Of a DNA stretch of 64,000 nt, positions 59,332 through 64,000 are shown piece after piece. The notes beneath the pieces were generated by a model that made no database searches, was not told where the DNA came from, and worked only from the letters and a program-made list of their open reading frames with translations. The position numbers and the translations under genes were made by a program. This stretch comes from Zygnema cylindricum (lineage: Eukaryota > Streptophyta > Zygnematophyceae > Zygnematales > Zygnemataceae), in NCBI GenBank assembly GCA_037447655.1, contig JBBHKE010003371.1:62001-126000 (forward strand), read 5' to 3'. How positions within the stretch are numbered: position 1 is the first letter of the stretch; each line of letters opens with the position of its first letter.

Positions 59332-59362
59332 CCCACATTGTAAATCCCCCCCTCAATGTGGG
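59332..59362 (-). other. Polypurine tract within a stem
   Basis: CCCACATTG (59332-59340) and CAATGTGGG (59354-59362) flank a run of seven C on the plus strand (a polypurine tract on minus). The layout is the same as at 13268-13303, though the stem sequence differs. Confidence 0.55.
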
Positions 59363-59985
59363 AATCTACTCTAACTACTAATCAGAGTCAAATAGTCCTA
59401 ACTACATTCTTCCTTAGACAAAGACATCACCCATGGAAGTCTTTTTTAACATATAAGCTGCATCCTCAATAGTAGGAACAATTATATACCTCATTTCTCT
59501 AACCGTCCTAAACCTCTCGTGTCACTATTCAAATACAAATCCGAAAACGAATTTGAGGAATCAAATTCCAGTGTATTTTGTACAAGTTGTACAATATTGT
59601 AGATCGCCACACCAATCCGAAAGGTTATATTATAGACTTTCCTCAAATATTTCTTGAATTTAGTTTAGCTCTCGAACAATTTTGCCGAACTCTATCTTGC
59701 TTTCCAATTTCGTTTTGAAGTGTGGCACATCCCACAAATTTAGTTTTTCCCTTATAGTTTGAAAGTTTGGCAAATTCAATCGTCGTTTAGAAATTGGGAA
59801 TATAAAGTACGATCGTAAGTTTTGTTTGAGTGAAACACTTTGTACGATGGGTTATAAATGTAGGCAATTTATTCGTACAGTTTCTACCAAACCAACCTAA
59901 TTTACGTGACCACTTTTCATGGCTATTCTTCCGATCTGTTAACTCTCGCATATCGACTAATAAAGTCGCATCAGTACACTCCTAC

Positions 59986-60395
59986 CAGAGGTCGCAAACG
60001 GTTAACCGAAACTGTAACCGACCGTTAACCATCCACCCTCGCCGGATCCGAAACGGATTCAGTTGCCAAATTTGGGTTGTAGGGCAGATTCGGGCGGGTG
60101 ATTCACAAAAAAAAAAAAAAAAACGGTTACGATCAGGTTAGCAAAAAAACAAAAAAAATTGAAGGTTTATACTGTCCATACTATCTAACATTATTGTACT
60201 CATTTTGTAGTTTTCGGTGGGTACAGGTAGTCGCAAGAAATCGAGTTTCGGTTAACTTTTCTTTTCCTTAACGCGTTTCGGGTAACGGTTAACAATTTTG
60301 GAGCGTGACATAACCCGGTCGGGCGTTGGGTACTCAGCTTTAAAAAAAAAACGGTCGGTTTTTATTATCTAAAATTTTGACTTTTGCGACCTCTG
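59986..60395 (+). mobile_element. hAT-type MITE, copy 2
   Basis: 410 bp with the same termini as copy 1 (CAGAGGTCGCAAACGGTTAA ... TTTTGCGACCTCTG) and an exact 8-bp target-site duplication ACTCCTAC (59978-59985 and 60396-60403). It shares with copy 1 the GCCGGATCCG(G)AACGGATTC block near the left end. Confidence 0.9.
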
Positions 60396-60550
60396 ACTCC
60401 TACTCACCTTTATTGACGTTGTCAGACGAATGCTGCAAGTTCAAAATTGAAAATGAAATTGTTAGTACGCCGCCGCCTACTCCAAAATCGTAAGGATATT
60501 GGACGAATCGGCGTCGGCTGAAATCGCGCGACGGTTTGTACGTCAGTTAT

Positions 60551-60631
60551 GTTTTGTTTTGTTTTGTTTTGTTTTGTTTTGTTTTGTTTTGTTTTGTTTT
60601 GTTTTGTTTTGTTTTGTTTTGTTTTGTTTTG
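60551..60631. repeat. (GTTTT)n microsatellite
   Basis: Sixteen perfect GTTTT units. Because five is not a multiple of three and no unit makes a stop, open frames cross it on both strands; none looks genuine. Confidence 0.95.
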
Positions 60632-60639
60632 TATCGGTT

Positions 60640-61690
60640 CGTTTTGGTGATGTTAATATTGATTGGCTCATTTGTCGGGTGTTCGAATATTTTGACGAAT
60701 TGTTGGTTCGCGAAGCGCGCGTTCACGCCCCTGTAATTATTACAAGTTAGGCAAAGCGGCAATACCGTGTCACGGCCAATCCTGTTATGATCTACAAGTG
60801 TGCATGGACAAATTTAGATCCATGTGGTGAAAGAAACATAAACGGTCATTAATATACACGGTGAAGTTCATTTCTACAGTTGAAACTATGGAAAATCACA
60901 AGTCTACTCCAAACAGTGACCTTGAGATATTTATTTTTCTTTCCTAAGGTGCCCATATTTTTCAACTTGTTGTCGTATTGATGATCATTCTACCAATGAT
61001 GTAAACCCATTTCCATGTGCGAGAATATTATAATACATGCAATTGGATGCATGTCTAGCAATGACTCTATGATTTCTTTTATTTCACTACTATCATTTAA
61101 TTCTTCTTATTACTTCTATCGTTTCTTGCTCCTTATCAGGTTGTACATGGGTTACATATGTAAGTTGAATATGGCATATGGTAGAGTAAACTTCCGGGTA
61201 TCACGTAAATATGCGGAGGAAAACATAGAAATGAAAAATAAATGACAACAATTTGGGATTTTGGTGATCAGATATAAATGATACCTCACCAAATTTTCTT
61301 TTTATAAACAAACAATATGTTTGACATAGATATGATTATTAAAATCATTGTAATCTCACAAAAGTCCCTTCCCTCTCTCAATTCCCCCTTACAAATATCT
61401 CCCTCTCTTTTCTAGTAAATATCTTTCACTCTGAGAAAAATATTGATACCTCCATCCAAAGAGCTTCTACATCTACTACCGTTTTTTCCATATAGCATAA
61501 TTTGAACTGTCTCAGTTCATACATATATTCTAGAGGAATTTTCGAGCTTTTAGGATGTAAGCTTGAGCTAAATGTAACTAACCTTTTACAGGAAGTTGGG
61601 AAGGAAAAAAATTTCCTTGAAGCCATAATCCTTAAACTTCTCCAAAATAAAACCGGTCATAGTCCGTAGCAACAAATCCACCTGCTCCAT
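60640..61690. other. No gene seen; probable LTR in its right part
   Basis: AT-rich. The part next to 61725 should be the 5' LTR of the element whose primer site is at 61729, but its left end was not located. Confidence 0.4.
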
Positions 61691-61728
61691 CCCTACCAAA
61701 AACGGATGTGGCTTACGATACTATCAAG

Positions 61729-61740
61729 TGGTATCGGAGC
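61729..61740 (+). other. Primer-binding site of a copia-like element
   Basis: TGGTATCGGAGC, one base from the canonical TGGTATCAGAGC complementary to the 3' end of initiator methionine tRNA, follows an LTR-like end (ACTATCA). A degenerate gag-like stretch follows downstream. Confidence 0.7.
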
Positions 61741-62019
61741 GGGTAGTGCTTCGGATCGAATGGTGGGACAAATGTAGATGGCGGCCATGGAAACTCTACT
61801 ACTCTTTTCCCATTGGCTGCTCCATCCTAGAAGTGTTTTTCAGATCCATTTACGATATTTCTTTCCTATCGGTGGAGCCAATTGCTTTGAAAGTTCCACC
61901 TTCCCCCAAAGTGCTATCACGTGTGCTTTGTGAGAAAAAAAAATAACGTTTTGGAGGGGATCAATTTGGAGCATCCCTTCCTACGAGTCCTTTCGGTCAG
62001 GTTATTCTCAAAAATGCTA

Positions 62020-62360
62020 GCAGTTATGAGGATCGACTTAAAAGTATATTTTTTGTGAAGCTCATTCTCCAATTGGATGAGAAGATTTCACCTATTGACA
62101 TGAAATTCGATCAACAAGCTCGTGCTTGACCGTATCCCCATAGAGGTGATTTTGATGATGATGATTTGGATTTAAAAGAGGAAGAAGCCAAAAAGATCGA
62201 ACATGATGAAGAAGTCGACGAAGAAGAAGAAGAAGTAGCCGAGGAAGTTGAAGAAACAAACGATTGGGAGAAGGCAGAAAAGACGAGAGGAAAGAGAGTT
62301 GAGAATAACAAAGAGAAGGTGAAAGAGAATTGGAAAAGAACGTAGGTAAATCCGGGGAGG
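62020..62360 (+). pseudogene. Acidic gag-like coding fragment, copy 2
   Basis: Matches 55985-56290: KLILQLDEKISPID, then QARA followed by a TGA stop, then a Glu/Asp-rich run (EEEEEVAEEVEE). It lies about 300 bp downstream of the primer-binding site at 61729, as expected for gag. Premature stops show that it is dead. Confidence 0.5.
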
Positions 62361-62476
62361 AAGATGTTAACTGAACGCTTGCGATATTTTGGTTTGTGTG
62401 GCACAATTCGCTTTTGAGTATGCTTTTACAATTTGTGTTGACGTTGCGGTACCTTGGGATACTTTGGTACCTTTGG

Positions 62477-62887
62477 CAGAGGTCGCAAAAGTCAAAATTT
62501 TAGATAACCGAAACCGACTGTTTCAAATTCTGAGTACCTGACGCCAGACCGGGTTATATCACGCTCCAAAATCGTTAACCGTTAACCGAAACACGTTTAC
62601 GAAAATAAAAGTTAACCGAAACTCGATTTCTCGCGACTACCCGTACCGGCCCGTACCCGAATAAGTACAAAATTAGTGGTACATCTCCCGTATACCTTCC
62701 ACGATAACAAGAGTACAAAGTACAATAATGTTGGATTGTATGGACAGTACAAAATTTTCTTTTTTTTTCGTTTTTTGCTTACCCGATTTTTTTTTTTTTT
62801 CTGTGAATCAACCGCCTGAATCTGCCCGGCCCCCCAAATTTGGCAACCGAATCCGTTCCGGATCTGACGCGGGCGGTCGGACCTCTG
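62477..62887 (-). mobile_element. hAT-type MITE, copy 3
   Basis: 411 bp in reverse orientation to copies 1 and 2: CAGAGGTCGCAAAAGTC at the left, and a shortened terminus GGACCTCTG at the right, lacking about 14 inner bases. Target-site duplication ACCTTTGG (62469-62476) and ACCTATGG (62888-62895), one mismatch. The reverse complement carries the same GGATCCG/AACGGATTC block. Confidence 0.85.
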
Positions 62888-62899
62888 ACCTATGGCTTC

Positions 62900-63340
62900 G
62901 CGCTGACGATTCAGATTAAAAGTACAGATGTCAACGGTATAGTTTTGTACCATATGATTGGAGTATGTACATTTGGCGTTTCGTGCGCGCACGGCGCAAG
63001 GAAGTAATTTTCTGAAGTTTCGTCGCGTACGGCGACTTAGACACATTTCTTCTTGTGTTATCTCAAAGGAGAAAGCGCGTCTGTCATCTTCTCCGCGCGC
63101 CTTCTTCTTCCCACGTGCCTTGAATGTTAATGTTTTTTTCGCCACTTCATCTTTTCTCTACATTTCCTTATCATTTCGATTGGAGACCACCAATCAGAAG
63201 GTGAGAATCTTGTCTTTCAATTGTAACCAAGATAATCCACAATGAGACAGATGTGATGTTTTAAGTGGCAAATACAACATTAACAATGACACCAATACTC
63301 GGTGTACTAAGTTCACATCTAATGTAGTGTTGGTGCCAAC
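62900..63340. other. No gene seen
   Basis: Open stretches at 62958-63245 (plus) and 63194-63418 (minus) have no recognisable motif. Confidence 0.4.
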
Positions 63341-63480
63341 CATAGAGGTACCAAGCGTTTTAACCGCACGCATGAAACGTCGAAAAACTAATGATATATG
63401 CGCACAGAACAATTGCAAAAAACTTTAAAATGCGTTAACCGACTTTGACTTCATAATAAAATAAAACACAAAAAACATCT
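63341..63480 (+). repeat. Dispersed direct repeat, copy 2 (partner 49321-49470)
   Basis: Same phrases in the same order as 49321-49470. Here it is not attached to copia sequence, so the repeat is an independent unit. Confidence 0.85.
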
Positions 63481-63484
63481 AATC

Positions 63485-64000
63485 CAAAGTACTACTACAA
63501 CTTAGGGTATGTGCTCATGTCTAAAAGTATCGGGTTTTTTATTATATCTTCCGTCGAAGAATTCTCGCGGCTTCCGCTTGCCTCGCATCACATATTTTTA
63601 GTTAGAGTAATGTAAGAAATGTGAAAGCCCGTATTAGAACTGCTCATTTTCTCGTACAGACGTACAAAAATTAATGTCAGGTAATGGCGTCGAGAGGGAA
63701 AATTGAGCGCGTTGCACGGAAAAATAGCGCCGACAGGGAAAATTGAGTGTATCGCACGGAAAAGCGTACTCAGATATTGGTATTGTTTAAATAGCGTTAG
63801 TTACTAATTTCAACTCAGCGTACATGATACAAGGTCGAAACACAAAACATTGTTTTTTTTCCAACGCCTACACGCAAACTAATGTGACATTAGATTAACG
63901 CTTGCCCTGAATTTTCTTTAACTGTAACAGCAATGGGCAGTGTACGATACCAACCATCGTTATAAATGTTAAACACACTAGTTTGTTCGCAACTGGCCGA
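63485..64000. other. No gene seen
   Basis: Contains a short tandem pair, GGAAAATTGAG(C/T)G...CGCACGGAAAA, at about 63695-63760. Confidence 0.45.

Noticed and set aside
60499-60750. Frames on both strands with FCFVL or KTKQN repeats
   Set aside because: They are translations of the (GTTTT)n microsatellite.
1-64000. CRISPR arrays, rRNA, tRNA genes, or bacterial operons
   Set aside because: No regularly spaced repeats with unique spacers, no conserved rRNA blocks, and no tRNA cloverleaf that I could recognise. Gene structure is eukaryotic.

Overview
The window reads as nuclear DNA of a complex eukaryote. Coding signal is split into very short exons with GT-AG introns, long stretches carry no gene, and decayed Ty1/copia and hAT transposons are plentiful. 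The 24-residue plant-type leucine-rich repeats (LRRs), each on its own 72-nt phase-2 exon, the plant-like copia elements and initiator-tRNA-type primer sites point to the green-plant lineage, perhaps a streptophyte alga or an early-diverging land plant. The species cannot be fixed from this sequence, and there is nothing prokaryotic in it.

The centre is one very large imperfect palindrome. The left arm (about 7.72-22.15 kb) and right arm (about 22.85-43.49 kb) are inverted copies around a spacer of about 0.7 kb. Each arm carries one gene, and the two genes diverge from a shared 3-kb intergenic region. The left gene (minus strand, 20732 to 6141) can be assembled on paper into an open chain: signal-peptide/LRR-cap exon, five sound LRR exons, an EGF-like exon and a Ser/Pro-rich C-terminal exon. 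This gives a predicted secreted protein of about 386 residues. The right gene (plus strand, from 23739) has the same first exon and LRR exons plus one additional LRR exon gained by tandem duplication. It has a one-base frameshift in exon 1 and no recognisable EGF or Pro-rich 3' end, and an LTR retroelement sits exactly where the right arm stops.

Left of the palindrome (0.6-7.5 kb), the 3' part of the gene and its flank occur as two direct tandem units separated by a pyrimidine-rich tract. The outer unit is decayed. Inside the palindrome the arms have been invaded independently: a copia deletion derivative, an unidentified repeat region and a hAT-type miniature element (MITE) on the left; a large broken copia element, a second copia gag fragment and two polypurine arrays on the right.

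Right of the palindrome (43.5-64 kb) lie an LTR, a broken gene resembling the S41-like (PDZ/protease-fold) secreted protein family, copia scraps, a pair of TA-flanked MITEs with near-perfect terminal inverted repeats, a dead hAT transposase gene with a BED zinc finger, further hAT-type MITEs with 8-bp target-site duplications, and several dispersed direct repeats. Apart from the LRR gene pair I see no intact protein gene. I found no rRNA, tRNA or CRISPR array.
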